From an uncultured Bacteroidales bacterium (GTDB taxonomy: Bacteria > Bacteroidota > Bacteroidia > Bacteroidales > UBA932), in NCBI GenBank assembly GCA_946403855.1, contig CAMJBH010000001.1:124001-188000 (forward strand): DNA of 64,000 nt, given 5' to 3'. Numbering within the stretch: the first letter of the stretch is position 1; each line of letters opens with the position of its first letter. Positions 44,634 through 52,399 of the stretch are shown piece after piece. Both the position numbers and the translations under genes were made by a program. Under the pieces are notes generated by a model, which was not told the origin of the DNA, ran no database searches, and saw nothing but the letters and a program-made list of their open reading frames with translations.

Positions 44634-46397
44634 ATGGGGACTCTTGACCTGGTAGTACTTTTGCTGTATTTTGCCGGCCTGGTGGCGGTGAGCTTGATGC
44701 TCGGAAGAAGCATCAAGAATTCGGAAGACATGTTCATCGCCGGGCGCAACTCATCGTGGTGGCTGTCCGGCGTGTCATCATACATGACTATTTTCTCCGC
44801 CAGCACCTTCGTGGTCTGGGGCGGCGTGGCCTACAAGTCCGGGCTCACAGCAGTCATGGTCGCCATCATGCTGGGCTTTTCGTCGCTCATCGTAAGCCGC
44901 TGGATTGCAGGACGTTGGCGCCGCCTGTCAATAAAATCGCCCGGAGAGTATCTGACCATACGCTTCGGACATGGCACGCTCAGGTTCTACACCGTGGCGG
45001 GTATTGTGGGCCGCGGCATCCATACGGCCGTCGCCTTATACGCCGTGGCCGTGATCACCTGCGCCTTGATCCAGGTGCCCGAAGGGAGCATTTTCGCATC
45101 TACCGGCATGCCGGGCGATTCGGCGCCGGGGGGCCTAAGCATATGGTGGGCGCTGGCGGCACTGGGCAGCATCACCCTGCTCTACACCATCGCAGGCGGC
45201 TTCCCTGCCGTCCTCATGACCGACTTCATACAGTTCGGAGTGCTGCTCGCGGTAGTGGTTTTCATGGTGCCGCTGTCCCTCCATGCCGCCGGCGGCGCGG
45301 AAGCTTTCCTACAGAAGGCAGGTGACATTCCCGGCTTCTTCTCCCCAACTTCCCCCACATACAGCTGGATATGGCTTGTGTTGTGGATGTGCCTGCATGT
45401 GGCAATGATAGGCGGCGACTGGCCCTTCGTACAGCGTTACATCAGCGTGCCCACCGTATCTGACGCCCGCAAAAGCACTGCGCTCATAGGTGTGCTGTAT
45501 CTGCTTACCCCGCTCATCTGGTACCTGCCCACCATGGCGTACCGTACCATTGAGCCCGGTCCAGGGATGGATGTAGATCCGGCAGCAATGACACGCCTCG
45601 GAGAAAGCGCCTACGTGAACATGAGCAAGATGGTGCTGATGACGGGCATGGTGGGAATGATGCTGGCGGCGATGCTTTCGGCCACCCTGAGCAATGTGTC
45701 CGGCACTCTGAACGTATATGCAAATGTGTACACCTACGAAATCTGGGGAAGCCGCCACAAGGGGGCAACGGAGAAGCAGCGCATTCGCGCGGGACGCCTC
45801 TTCACACTTGTCTTTGGTCTGATTATCATCGGTATAGCCATGCTCGTACCGCTTGCCGGCGGTGCTGAAAAGGTGGTGGTGATGGTCATTACCATGGTGC
45901 TCTGCCCGCTGTACATTCCATCCATCTGGGGTCTTTTCAGCAAGCGCCTGAGCGGTGGACGGCTGGTGCTCGCCATGTTTGTTTCATGGGCGCTGGGATT
46001 CACTGCCCGGTTCAGCATTCCCGAATCCGTGATGAGCCCCAGCCTGATTGAGTCGGTGTCCGGCTGCGTGATTCCAGTGCTGATCCTGGCCATAATGGAG
46101 CTTTGGTGCAAGGCGCACGGGATCGACTCGCGCGGGTACGAGGCTCTGGAGGCCCACATAGGCCCTAAGGCCGAGCAGGAACCGGGCCCGGAGGTCAAGG
46201 CGGCCACAAGGCAGTATTCAGATCTGGCCATGAAGTGCTTCCTGTCCACTCTCGGAGCCATTGCCCTGCTACTTTGCGGCCTGCTAATCGCGGGCGATAC
46301 CAAAGTATTGGCAGTCAAGGGCATAGTCATTGCTTTCATTGCGGCAATCGCATTGTTTATAACAGGATATATAGTTTTCAGAATCAAACGAAAATGA
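44634..46397 (+). CDS. Sodium:solute symporter (SSF family)
   Basis: The 587-residue protein has about 14 membrane segments and SSF features: GRSIKNSEDMFIAGRNSSWWLSG near the start, GGFPAVLMTDFIQFGVL, and the late ATLSNVSGTLNVYANVYTYEIW. SSF carriers move sugars, inositol, sialic acid, vitamins or amino acids with sodium. The closest look is to the sugar/inositol branch found in Bacteroidota catabolic loci, but the substrate cannot be read. Its stop overlaps the next start (ATGA). Confidence 0.9.
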   Translation: MGTLDLVVLLLYFAGLVAVSLMLGRSIKNSEDMFIAGRNSSWWLSGVSSYMTIFSASTFVVWGGVAYKSGLTAVMVAIMLGFSSLIVSRWIAGRWRRLSIKSPGEYLTIRFGHGTLRFYTVAGIVGRGIHTAVALYAVAVITCALIQVPEGSIFASTGMPGDSAPGGLSIWWALAALGSITLLYTIAGGFPAVLMTDFIQFGVLLAVVVFMVPLSLHAAGGAEAFLQKAGDIPGFFSPTSPTYSWIWLVLWMCLHVAMIGGDWPFVQRYISVPTVSDARKSTALIGVLYLLTPLIWYLPTMAYRTIEPGPGMDVDPAAMTRLGESAYVNMSKMVLMTGMVGMMLAAMLSATLSNVSGTLNVYANVYTYEIWGSRHKGATEKQRIRAGRLFTLVFGLIIIGIAMLVPLAGGAEKVVVMVITMVLCPLYIPSIWGLFSKRLSGGRLVLAMFVSWALGFTARFSIPESVMSPSLIESVSGCVIPVLILAIMELWCKAHGIDSRGYEALEAHIGPKAEQEPGPEVKAATRQYSDLAMKCFLSTLGAIALLLCGLLIAGDTKVLAVKGIVIAFIAAIALFITGYIVFRIKRK

Positions 46398-47347
46398 AAC
46401 GAGTCTTTTTAGCTGCCTTTATGCTCTGTTTTGGCCTGGCGGCAGCGGCGCAGAGCTTCGGCGGACTTCAGATGGAGCCCGATTGTTCGGAGTTTATTGT
46501 CAAGAAGGGCCGCGGACGCGCCCAGCAGGGCATGGAGATCTACAAGCGTTATATTTTCTCGCTGGAAGATGGCGGACACGTAAACGTCTATGACTTCAAG
46601 AAGGCGGGCGGCGTGCCCATCGCAGGATTCGAACTGGGCTCGGCGTGCAAGGACAACCATGCCAACAATGCCGAATTCGGCATAGAGAAAAAACGCGGAG
46701 CGTCTTTCCCCCTGCTCTATGTGTCGGTGGGAAAGGTTGGATGCGACATCGAATGGACATGTTTTGTGGAAAGCATAAAGCGCTGCGGCAAGAAGTTCAC
46801 AAGCGAACTGGTGCAGAAAATCACCCTGGACGTCAGCGGATTTGCCGCCAAGGGCTACGAGCCGATTTTCGGCAGCCCAAGCTGGCTGATAGACCGGGAG
46901 CGCAAGTCTCTCTGGGTGTTCTCCGCCCACCAAAGGACCATACGTAGCGTAACCCTGCGGGCCGAAGACAATTTCTACATTGCCTACAGATTCCGCATTC
47001 CCTCGCTCTCCGAGGGCCCGGAGGTCGTGCTCACCGTGGATGACCTTCTGCAGCAGGTGATTTTCCCGTATGAGACATGGTTCACCCAGTCCGGATGCAT
47101 GCAGGACGGCAAGATATTCTACTGCTTCGGGGTAGGAGAAATCGACCCTGAGGGACGCCCGTCCCGAATCAGGGTTTACGACACCGACAGCGGCACCATA
47201 GTCGCCAAATATGACCTCAACGCCGAAATACCTCTGGAGATGGAAGATCTGGTGATCCGTGACGGCTGGATTTACGTCAACACCAATTCCAGCCCCAAGC
47301 GCGGCCAGGGCGACCCTATCATCTACAAACTTTCTATGCCGAAGTAG
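46394..47347 (+). CDS. Secreted protein of unknown function
   Basis: The ATG at 46394, overlapping the symporter stop, gives a Sec signal (LCFGLAAAA-QSF) and a 300-residue mature protein. The mature part is beta-rich with repeated strand pairs and aromatic ends (LYVSVGKVGCDIEWTCFVE, LWVFSAHQRTIRSVTL, IFYCFGVGEIDPEGRP, RIRVYDTDSGTIVAKYDL), suggesting a small beta-propeller. I do not recognise the family. As the last gene of the FAD/phosphoesterase/SSF set it may bind or sense the same compound. Confidence 0.7.
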   Translation: MKRVFLAAFMLCFGLAAAAQSFGGLQMEPDCSEFIVKKGRGRAQQGMEIYKRYIFSLEDGGHVNVYDFKKAGGVPIAGFELGSACKDNHANNAEFGIEKKRGASFPLLYVSVGKVGCDIEWTCFVESIKRCGKKFTSELVQKITLDVSGFAAKGYEPIFGSPSWLIDRERKSLWVFSAHQRTIRSVTLRAEDNFYIAYRFRIPSLSEGPEVVLTVDDLLQQVIFPYETWFTQSGCMQDGKIFYCFGVGEIDPEGRPSRIRVYDTDSGTIVAKYDLNAEIPLEMEDLVIRDGWIYVNTNSSPKRGQGDPIIYKLSMPK

Positions 47348-47356
47348 AAAAAATAG

Positions 47357-47388
47357 TTTGGTAGTCTCAAAATTAATTTATACCTTTG
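47357..47388 (+). promoter_or_regulatory. Promoter of tRNA-Glu and rpsT
   Basis: TTTG (47357-47360), 20 bases, TACCTTTG (47381-47388) is an exact match to the Bacteroidota consensus, about 38 bases before the tRNA. Confidence 0.75.
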
Positions 47389-47425
47389 CAGTCCCTATTC
47401 CGTAGTGCGGATTGGGGTTGTGTCT

Positions 47426-47500
47426 GGTGGGTTCGTATAACGGCTAGTACTCAAGATTTTCATTCTTGCAATAGGAGTTCGATTCTCCTACCCACTACCA
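47426..47500 (+). tRNA. tRNA-Glu (anticodon TTC)
   Basis: The acceptor GGTGGGT pairs with ACCCACT (first pair G-U). The anticodon stem CAAGA/TCTTG holds loop TTTTCAT with anticodon TTC, the T loop is TTCGATT, and CCA is encoded at 47498-47500. Confidence 0.95.
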
Positions 47501-47519
47501 AATATTAAAAATAAAGACA

Positions 47520-47774
47520 ATGGCAAATACAGCATCCGCTAAGAAGGCCGATCGCCAAAGCGAAAGGCACCGCCTGCATAATAGGTATTATGCTCGCACC
47601 ACACGTAACGCAATTCGCGATATTCGCAACACTACAGACAAGGCTGAGGCCGAAAAGAATGCCCCCAAGGTGTATGCAATGATCGACAAGCTCGCAAAGA
47701 TCGGAGTCATCCACAAGAACAAGGCTTCCAATCTCAAGAGCGGAATTCAGGTTTACATCAACAAACTTTCATAG
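47520..47774 (+). CDS. rpsT: 30S ribosomal protein S20
   Basis: The 84-residue basic protein matches S20: an Ala/Lys-rich N-terminus (NTASAKKADRQSERHRLHNR), then helices with RDIRNTTDKAEAEKNAPKVYAMIDKLAKIGVIHKNKASNLKSG. S20 binds 16S rRNA early in 30S assembly. It starts 19 bases after tRNA-Glu and probably shares its promoter, and it ends at a clear terminator. Length is normal. Confidence 0.96.
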   Translation: MANTASAKKADRQSERHRLHNRYYARTTRNAIRDIRNTTDKAEAEKNAPKVYAMIDKLAKIGVIHKNKASNLKSGIQVYINKLS

Positions 47775-47780
47775 TTCCCG

Positions 47781-47810
47781 AAGACGCGTTCCCGACGCGT
47801 CTTATTTTTC
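47781..47810 (+). terminator. Intrinsic terminator after rpsT
   Basis: AAGACGCG (47781-47788) pairs with CGCGTCTT (47796-47803) around loop TTCCCGA, followed by ATTTTTC. Confidence 0.88.
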
Positions 47811-47819
47811 TGACGAAGA

Positions 47820-47893
47820 CGGGATGTAGCGCAGTTGGCTAGCGCACCACGTTCGGGACGTGGGGGTCGTCCGTTCGAGTCGGATCATCCCGA
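47820..47893 (+). tRNA. tRNA-Pro (anticodon CGG)
   Basis: The acceptor CGGGATG pairs with CATCCCG, with the C1-G72 pair usual for bacterial tRNA-Pro. The D arm is GCGC/GCGC, the anticodon stem CCACG/CGTGG holds loop TTCGGGA with anticodon CGG, and the T loop is TTCGAGT. The discriminator is A and CCA is not encoded. Confidence 0.96.
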
Positions 47894-47930
47894 CAGAAAA
47901 AGCTCCAGGTGACTGGAGCTTTTTCTGTCG
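47891..47930 (+). terminator. Strong intrinsic terminator after tRNA-Pro
   Basis: An 18-bp perfect stem (47891-47908 with 47913-47930) is capped by the GNRA-type tetraloop GTGA and includes a run of Ts. Its left arm begins inside the tRNA 3' end (CGA), so the tRNA and terminator are mutually exclusive in folding at that point. Confidence 0.85.
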
Positions 47931-47973
47931 GGATAATCGACTATCCCCCTGCTCCCCCAGGGGACTGGAGCTT

Positions 47974-48075
47974 TTTTCCGCTGCCCCCGGCAGCATTTCA
48001 CCCTGCTTTTTGACGCCGGAGGCTCTTTTCCGCTGCCCCCGGCAGCATTTCACCATGCTTTTTGACGCCGGAGGC
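47974..48075. repeat. Tandem 50-bp hairpin repeat
   Basis: Two 50-base units (47974-48023 and 48026-48075) differ at one position and are separated by TC. Each contains GCTGCC-CCC-GGCAGC. On the minus strand GCCTCCGGC can pair with GCCGGGGGC, leaving a loop region with AAAAAGCATGGTGAAATG that resembles the loop of the four large palindromes read on the same strand (AAAACATGGGAAAA in copy 1). They precede the WG-repeat gene by 39 bases. Confidence 0.8.
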
Positions 48076-48114
48076 AACAACGGGTACGGAAATAATGACT
48101 ATCTTTACGGCTGT

Positions 48115-49962
48115 ATGAAAAGAATCAACTCTACCATAGCCATAGCGGCGCTGCTACTCATCTCCATGACTGTCTGGGCGCAGGACCTCAAGCCCGCCAA
48201 GGACAAGGCCACCAAACTTTTTGGTTATCAAGATAAAAGCAAAAACTGGGTCATAGAACCCACATTCAACGCCGCGAAGCGCTTCATAGGTGGCTTTGCC
48301 ATCGTGGAACAAAACGGGCGCAAAGGCCTCATCGACACCGAGGGCGCCTGGGTCTTGAAGCCGGAATACGACGATATAGATAAATTCGACAAGGCAGGCC
48401 TGTGCGAAGTCATGCGCAAAGACGGCAAGACCAAGCTGCGCGGCGTCGCCAACACCAGCGGAGAGCTTGTAATCCCCGTAGAATGCCTCGCTGTGAATAT
48501 CAACCGTTCCGAGAGCCTGATCACGGCGCAGCGCTACGTAGAAGTGCCCAGAATAGGGAACAAGCCCATGTGGGGAGTGTACGACTTTGAAGGAAACGAG
48601 ATATTCGCCCCGGCATTTTCTTCTTCCCCATCGTTCCGCAACGGCAAAGGCATTGCTAAATCGGCCTACGACGGCCTTATGGGAATCATAGGGAACGACG
48701 GACAGACGCTGTTGCCCTTCGAGAATCTCGCCGTTTCCTACTCTGGAGGCGGGTTCAACGTGCTGACCTCCGAATTTGTGGCCTGCTACTACGACTCCCG
48801 GATGTTCAAGAATTCCGAATTCGCATATCCAGGCTACGTTGCCCCGTACGACCCGGCCTCAGACCCGGTACGTCTTGCCGCCTGGGGGAACGGGGTCATT
48901 GGCATGCGCCTGCACCGCAACACCCTAAAAGCCATAAATATAGGTCAGGACAGCAGAGGCCGCAGCGCCTTGTGCAGCGACCTGCGCCTGGACTGGAACT
49001 ACGGCCGCTTCGTGCGTCTGGAACCTTGCCGTGACCAGGAAGACAGACCTGGCGCCATGCTGAACCCTGAGGACGGGCTGTTCTACACAGTTAAAGCAAT
49101 CTTGTACGAAGCCGACGGGCGCTTCGTCGAAGAAGTGTCGCGCTGGGGCTGGCTGGAGGCAGAGTGTGCCGACGGCATCATCTACAACGCAGAAGGCGCA
49201 GAAACCTGGATCGCGATGAAAGACATCAACTGCTCCGCCAGGCCGTCGTTCTCCATTCAGCTAACAGGATACCGCCAGATAGACCACAGCGACGTGCTCG
49301 GTGGCCTGGGACTGCACAGCTACGACATTAGCCGCATGCTCGACCCCGGCTACGCAGCAAGGCGCTGCAGCGAAATACGTCAGGCCGAGAACGTGGGTAT
49401 CAGCTCATATCTGCCTCGCCCCGCCCCGGACCTCAAAAATATCCGCATAATAGACAACGCCATGCGTCTGCCGTTATTCAGACATCACTTCGGCATGGGC
49501 GAAGTCGTAAACTGCAAGGTAAAGGCTTCGGAGAACGGTGCCGACCTGGAGCTTTCCGACCGTCTGATACTGCCGTTCGAAGACTCTTTCTCGGACACCG
49601 GCTTCTCCATGAAGGGTGAAGAGGAGATTTACTGGGGGCCCAACAACGCCCGCACCGTCATGCTGAGCCTTGAGCCAGCAGAAGGCGGAAAGAATGCCCC
49701 CGGCACAAGCGACGATGTGTTCGGGAGCGAGCGCAACTTTGTGATAGTGATTGCATTATACGAAGAGGACGGCAGCTACCTGCGCACCCTTGGAGTCGTT
49801 CCATACGTAGATTATGCGTCAAGCGATGCCCTCGTATTCGACAGGCTCGGAATAGCTCTTGTGAACAGACCCGGCCAGAGAAGCATAAGGAACATCCCCG
49901 CCGTGCCTGCCAACCTTTCGGCGCTAAAGAACCTGACGCCCGACTTCCGTCACAGGCGCTAG
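48115..49962 (+). CDS. Secreted WG-repeat protein
   Basis: The start at MKRINS gives a Sec signal (LISMTVWA-QDL); the frame is open back to 47860, but that part runs through the repeats. The first 250 residues hold WG-type repeats (WVIEPTFNAAKRFIGGFAIVEQNGRKGLIDTEG, WGVYDFEGNEIFAP) that form short beta units. The C-terminal 350 residues, beta-rich, are not recognised. WG-repeat proteins are often surface-located in Bacteroidota, with unknown roles. A TATCTTTA box lies at about 48099-48106. The gene converges on miaB with two bases between stops. Confidence 0.75.
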   Translation: MKRINSTIAIAALLLISMTVWAQDLKPAKDKATKLFGYQDKSKNWVIEPTFNAAKRFIGGFAIVEQNGRKGLIDTEGAWVLKPEYDDIDKFDKAGLCEVMRKDGKTKLRGVANTSGELVIPVECLAVNINRSESLITAQRYVEVPRIGNKPMWGVYDFEGNEIFAPAFSSSPSFRNGKGIAKSAYDGLMGIIGNDGQTLLPFENLAVSYSGGGFNVLTSEFVACYYDSRMFKNSEFAYPGYVAPYDPASDPVRLAAWGNGVIGMRLHRNTLKAINIGQDSRGRSALCSDLRLDWNYGRFVRLEPCRDQEDRPGAMLNPEDGLFYTVKAILYEADGRFVEEVSRWGWLEAECADGIIYNAEGAETWIAMKDINCSARPSFSIQLTGYRQIDHSDVLGGLGLHSYDISRMLDPGYAARRCSEIRQAENVGISSYLPRPAPDLKNIRIIDNAMRLPLFRHHFGMGEVVNCKVKASENGADLELSDRLILPFEDSFSDTGFSMKGEEEIYWGPNNARTVMLSLEPAEGGKNAPGTSDDVFGSERNFVIVIALYEEDGSYLRTLGVVPYVDYASSDALVFDRLGIALVNRPGQRSIRNIPAVPANLSALKNLTPDFRHRR

Positions 49963-49964
49963 AG

Positions 49965-51275
49965 TCAGGGAACCAGACGGCAGAAAAGCGTAGCCTGGGT
50001 GCAATCCAGCACCTCGACTTGCACGAAATCACCCGCCTTGTGGGCGGTGTCGGGCCATATGCACATCTTGCTGTTGCCGGCGCGGCCGCAAAGCTCTTCC
50101 GGATTACGTTTGGAAGGGCCTTCCACCAAAACCGTGAACACTTTTCCCACATCTTTGCGGTTGCTTTCCAGCGACAGGCGGTTCTGGAGGGCGATAATCT
50201 CTTCCAGGCGGCGGTTCTTCACTTCCTGCGGCACATCGTCGGGATATTTGCGCGCCGCCAGAGTGCCCGGACGTTCGGAATAATAGAACATGTAGGCGGC
50301 GTCGAAGCCAACTTCTTCGAAGAGGCTCAGGGTATCGCGGTGGTCTTCCTCTGTTTCTGAGCAGAATCCAGCAATGACATCGGTAGATATGGCACAGTCC
50401 GGCATGTATCTGCGGATTGCGGCAACACGGTCGAGATACCACTCCCTGGTATAGCGCCGGCGCATTTTCTCGAGCATACGGTCGGAACCCGACTGAACTG
50501 GTAGATGGATATGATGGCAGATATTGTCGTGAGAAGCCATGACCTGCAGCACTTCGTCGGAAATATCCTGCGGATTGGACGTCGAAAAGCGCACCCGCAT
50601 TCCGGGGCAGGCTTCGGCGACCATCTTCAGAAGACCGGCGAAATTGCAATCCTGATAATTGTACGAATCGACATTCTGTCCCAGCAGGGTCACTTCTTTA
50701 TAGCCGCCGGCAGCGCACTCGCATGCTTCCCGGACTATGGAATGATAGTCCCTGCTGCGTTCTGCTCCGCGCGTATAAGGCACTACACAGTAAGAACATA
50801 CGTTATTGCATCCCCTCATGATGGAAATAAACGCAGACACACCGTTGCGGTCGAGGCGCACCGGCTTGATGTCGGCATAGGTCTCCTCTCGCGAGAGTTC
50901 CACATTGACCTGGGGCATGCCGGGACCGGCGTTCTGTATGAGCAACGGGAGGGAGCGGTAGGCGTCGGGACCGGCCACGATGTCCACTTTGCCGGTATCG
51001 GTCAGTTGCTCTTTGAGGCGTTCCGCCATGCAGCCGAGTATGCCCACAAGCACTCCCGGCCGCTGGCGCTTCTGCTGCCAGAACACCTCGATACGGCCCA
51101 GGATACGCTGCTCGGCATTGTCGCGCACGGAGCAGGTATTGGCCATGATGATGTCGGCCTCGGACATATCTTCGGTGCGTTCGTAACCGTGCTTTCCAAG
51201 CAGGGAGAATATGACTTCGGTGTCAGCTACATTCATCTGACAACCGTAGGTCTCTATATATACTTTCTTCTTCAT
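49965..51275 (-). CDS. miaB: tRNA-2-methylthio-N6-dimethylallyladenosine synthase MiaB
   Basis: MiaB is a radical-SAM methylthiotransferase that modifies A37 of tRNAs reading UNN codons. The start is the MKKKVYIETYGCQMN ATG; the frame is open upstream only through palindrome copy 3. The UPF0004 Cys set is at YGCQMN, NTCSVRD and LGCMAE, the radical-SAM cluster at CNNVCSYC (about residues 154-161), and a TRAM domain closes the protein. Length (436) is normal. The palindrome at 51289-51355 lies 13 bases upstream and would be in its leader if transcription starts within the M23 gene. Confidence 0.96.
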   Translation of the reverse strand: MKKKVYIETYGCQMNVADTEVIFSLLGKHGYERTEDMSEADIIMANTCSVRDNAEQRILGRIEVFWQQKRQRPGVLVGILGCMAERLKEQLTDTGKVDIVAGPDAYRSLPLLIQNAGPGMPQVNVELSREETYADIKPVRLDRNGVSAFISIMRGCNNVCSYCVVPYTRGAERSRDYHSIVREACECAAGGYKEVTLLGQNVDSYNYQDCNFAGLLKMVAEACPGMRVRFSTSNPQDISDEVLQVMASHDNICHHIHLPVQSGSDRMLEKMRRRYTREWYLDRVAAIRRYMPDCAISTDVIAGFCSETEEDHRDTLSLFEEVGFDAAYMFYYSERPGTLAARKYPDDVPQEVKNRRLEEIIALQNRLSLESNRKDVGKVFTVLVEGPSKRNPEELCGRAGNSKMCIWPDTAHKAGDFVQVEVLDCTQATLFCRLVP

Positions 51276-51288
51276 CGATTTTTTCAGC

Positions 51289-51355
51289 CGGCCGGCAGTG
51301 TGCCCCGAGCCCCATAAAACTTGGGTAAAAGGGGCTCGGGGCACACTGCCGGCCG
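51289..51355. repeat. Large palindrome with conserved loop (copy 3)
   Basis: Two perfect 25-base arms (51289-51313 and 51331-51355) enclose a 17-base loop, TTTTACCCAAGTTTTAT on the minus strand. The loop matches those of copies 1, 2 and 4; the arms do not. It lies between the M23 peptidase stop (nine bases away) and miaB. No U-tract follows on the minus strand, so it is not a typical terminator of the M23 gene. Confidence 0.9.
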
Positions 51356-51364
51356 ACCTGACAA

Positions 51365-52399
51365 TTATTTGACACGGATCTTGCGGCCGAGGCTCAAAAT
51401 GGTAGTGGGCTTGAGGCCGCTGTTGAGAGAGCAGATCTTGGACACTGTGGTACCGTACTTCTTGGCGATTCCGGAAAGCGTATCTCCGGAACGGATGGTA
51501 TGATACTTCATGGCTGCGCGCTCCTTGGCGATACGCTCCTCTTCGGCCTTGATTTGCTCTTCGGTCATGTACAGCTCTTCCTCGTCGTCTATGGAGTCCG
51601 GCACGTAGCTGCTGTAGGGAGAAAGGTAGCTGCGCTTAAGCACAAACACGTTCTTGCGGAGCTCTCCCCTCTCAAAGTCCACTATCCACTCGGGATCGAA
51701 AGCATGGCCGCAGTAACGGGTCTCGAAATGGAGATGCGGGCCGCTGCTGCGCCCAGTGGAGCCGCCCAGACCGAGCAGGTCGCCGGCGTGGACCCACTGC
51801 CCTGGAATCACATCCATACGTGACAGGTGGCCGTAGAGGGTCTCCAGCCCGTTTTCGTGGCGCACCACTATGCACAGGCCGTAACCCTTGTGCCGCTCAG
51901 CCAGACGCACCCGTCCGTCGAAAGCACAATAGACCGGAGTCCCTGTAGGATAGGGCACATCGCAGCCGGTATGCCTGCGTCCGCGGCGCAGTCCGAATTT
52001 AGAAAAGACCTTGCCTTTGTGGGGGCAGACAAAACGGCTCACCGAGTCCACCAGGCAGATGGTCACACGGTAAGGAATGCTGTCAAGGGGCGTCCCTACA
52101 TAGGGATTCACTATATGCTCACGCCAGTCCTCGGTGAACAGGTCGTCCTCGGCAAGAGCCTCGACATTCTTTATCAGATACCAAGTGTTGTCGTCGCGAA
52201 GGACTATCTGCACACGGCCGTCGCCCACATCGAGGGTATCGACCGCCGCCCCTTTGCCTTTGGCAAAAAGGGTAAAATCAGGAGTTATATCGTCCGGACG
52301 GGTGAGGGTATCGGGAGGCGCGGTGGCCAGGCTGTCGGTCTGGGCCACTGCGAACTTACATAGTATCAGGCTAAGGATCAGTACACAAAAACGTTTCAT
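51365..52399 (-). CDS. Secreted M23 metallopeptidase with C-terminal LysM
   Basis: A Sec signal (LCKFAVA-QTD) precedes a 345-residue protein. The M23 LytM fold has HTGCDVPYP (His near 143, Asp near 147) and HLHFE (near 219), matching the HxxxD and HxH zinc motifs. A LysM domain closes the protein (about 298-342, YHTIRSGDTLSGIAKKYGTTVSKIC), which would anchor it to peptidoglycan. Active M23 enzymes cut peptide cross-links during division or growth. The start overlaps the phosphohexomutase stop by one base. Confidence 0.93.
   Translation of the reverse strand: MKRFCVLILSLILCKFAVAQTDSLATAPPDTLTRPDDITPDFTLFAKGKGAAVDTLDVGDGRVQIVLRDDNTWYLIKNVEALAEDDLFTEDWREHIVNPYVGTPLDSIPYRVTICLVDSVSRFVCPHKGKVFSKFGLRRGRRHTGCDVPYPTGTPVYCAFDGRVRLAERHKGYGLCIVVRHENGLETLYGHLSRMDVIPGQWVHAGDLLGLGGSTGRSSGPHLHFETRYCGHAFDPEWIVDFERGELRKNVFVLKRSYLSPYSSYVPDSIDDEEELYMTEEQIKAEEERIAKERAAMKYHTIRSGDTLSGIAKKYGTTVSKICSLNSGLKPTTILSLGRKIRVK

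Noticed and set aside
51276..51344. Upstream extension of miaB
   Set aside because: Same reason: the extension reads through palindrome copy 3, while MiaB starts at MKKKVYIETYGCQ.
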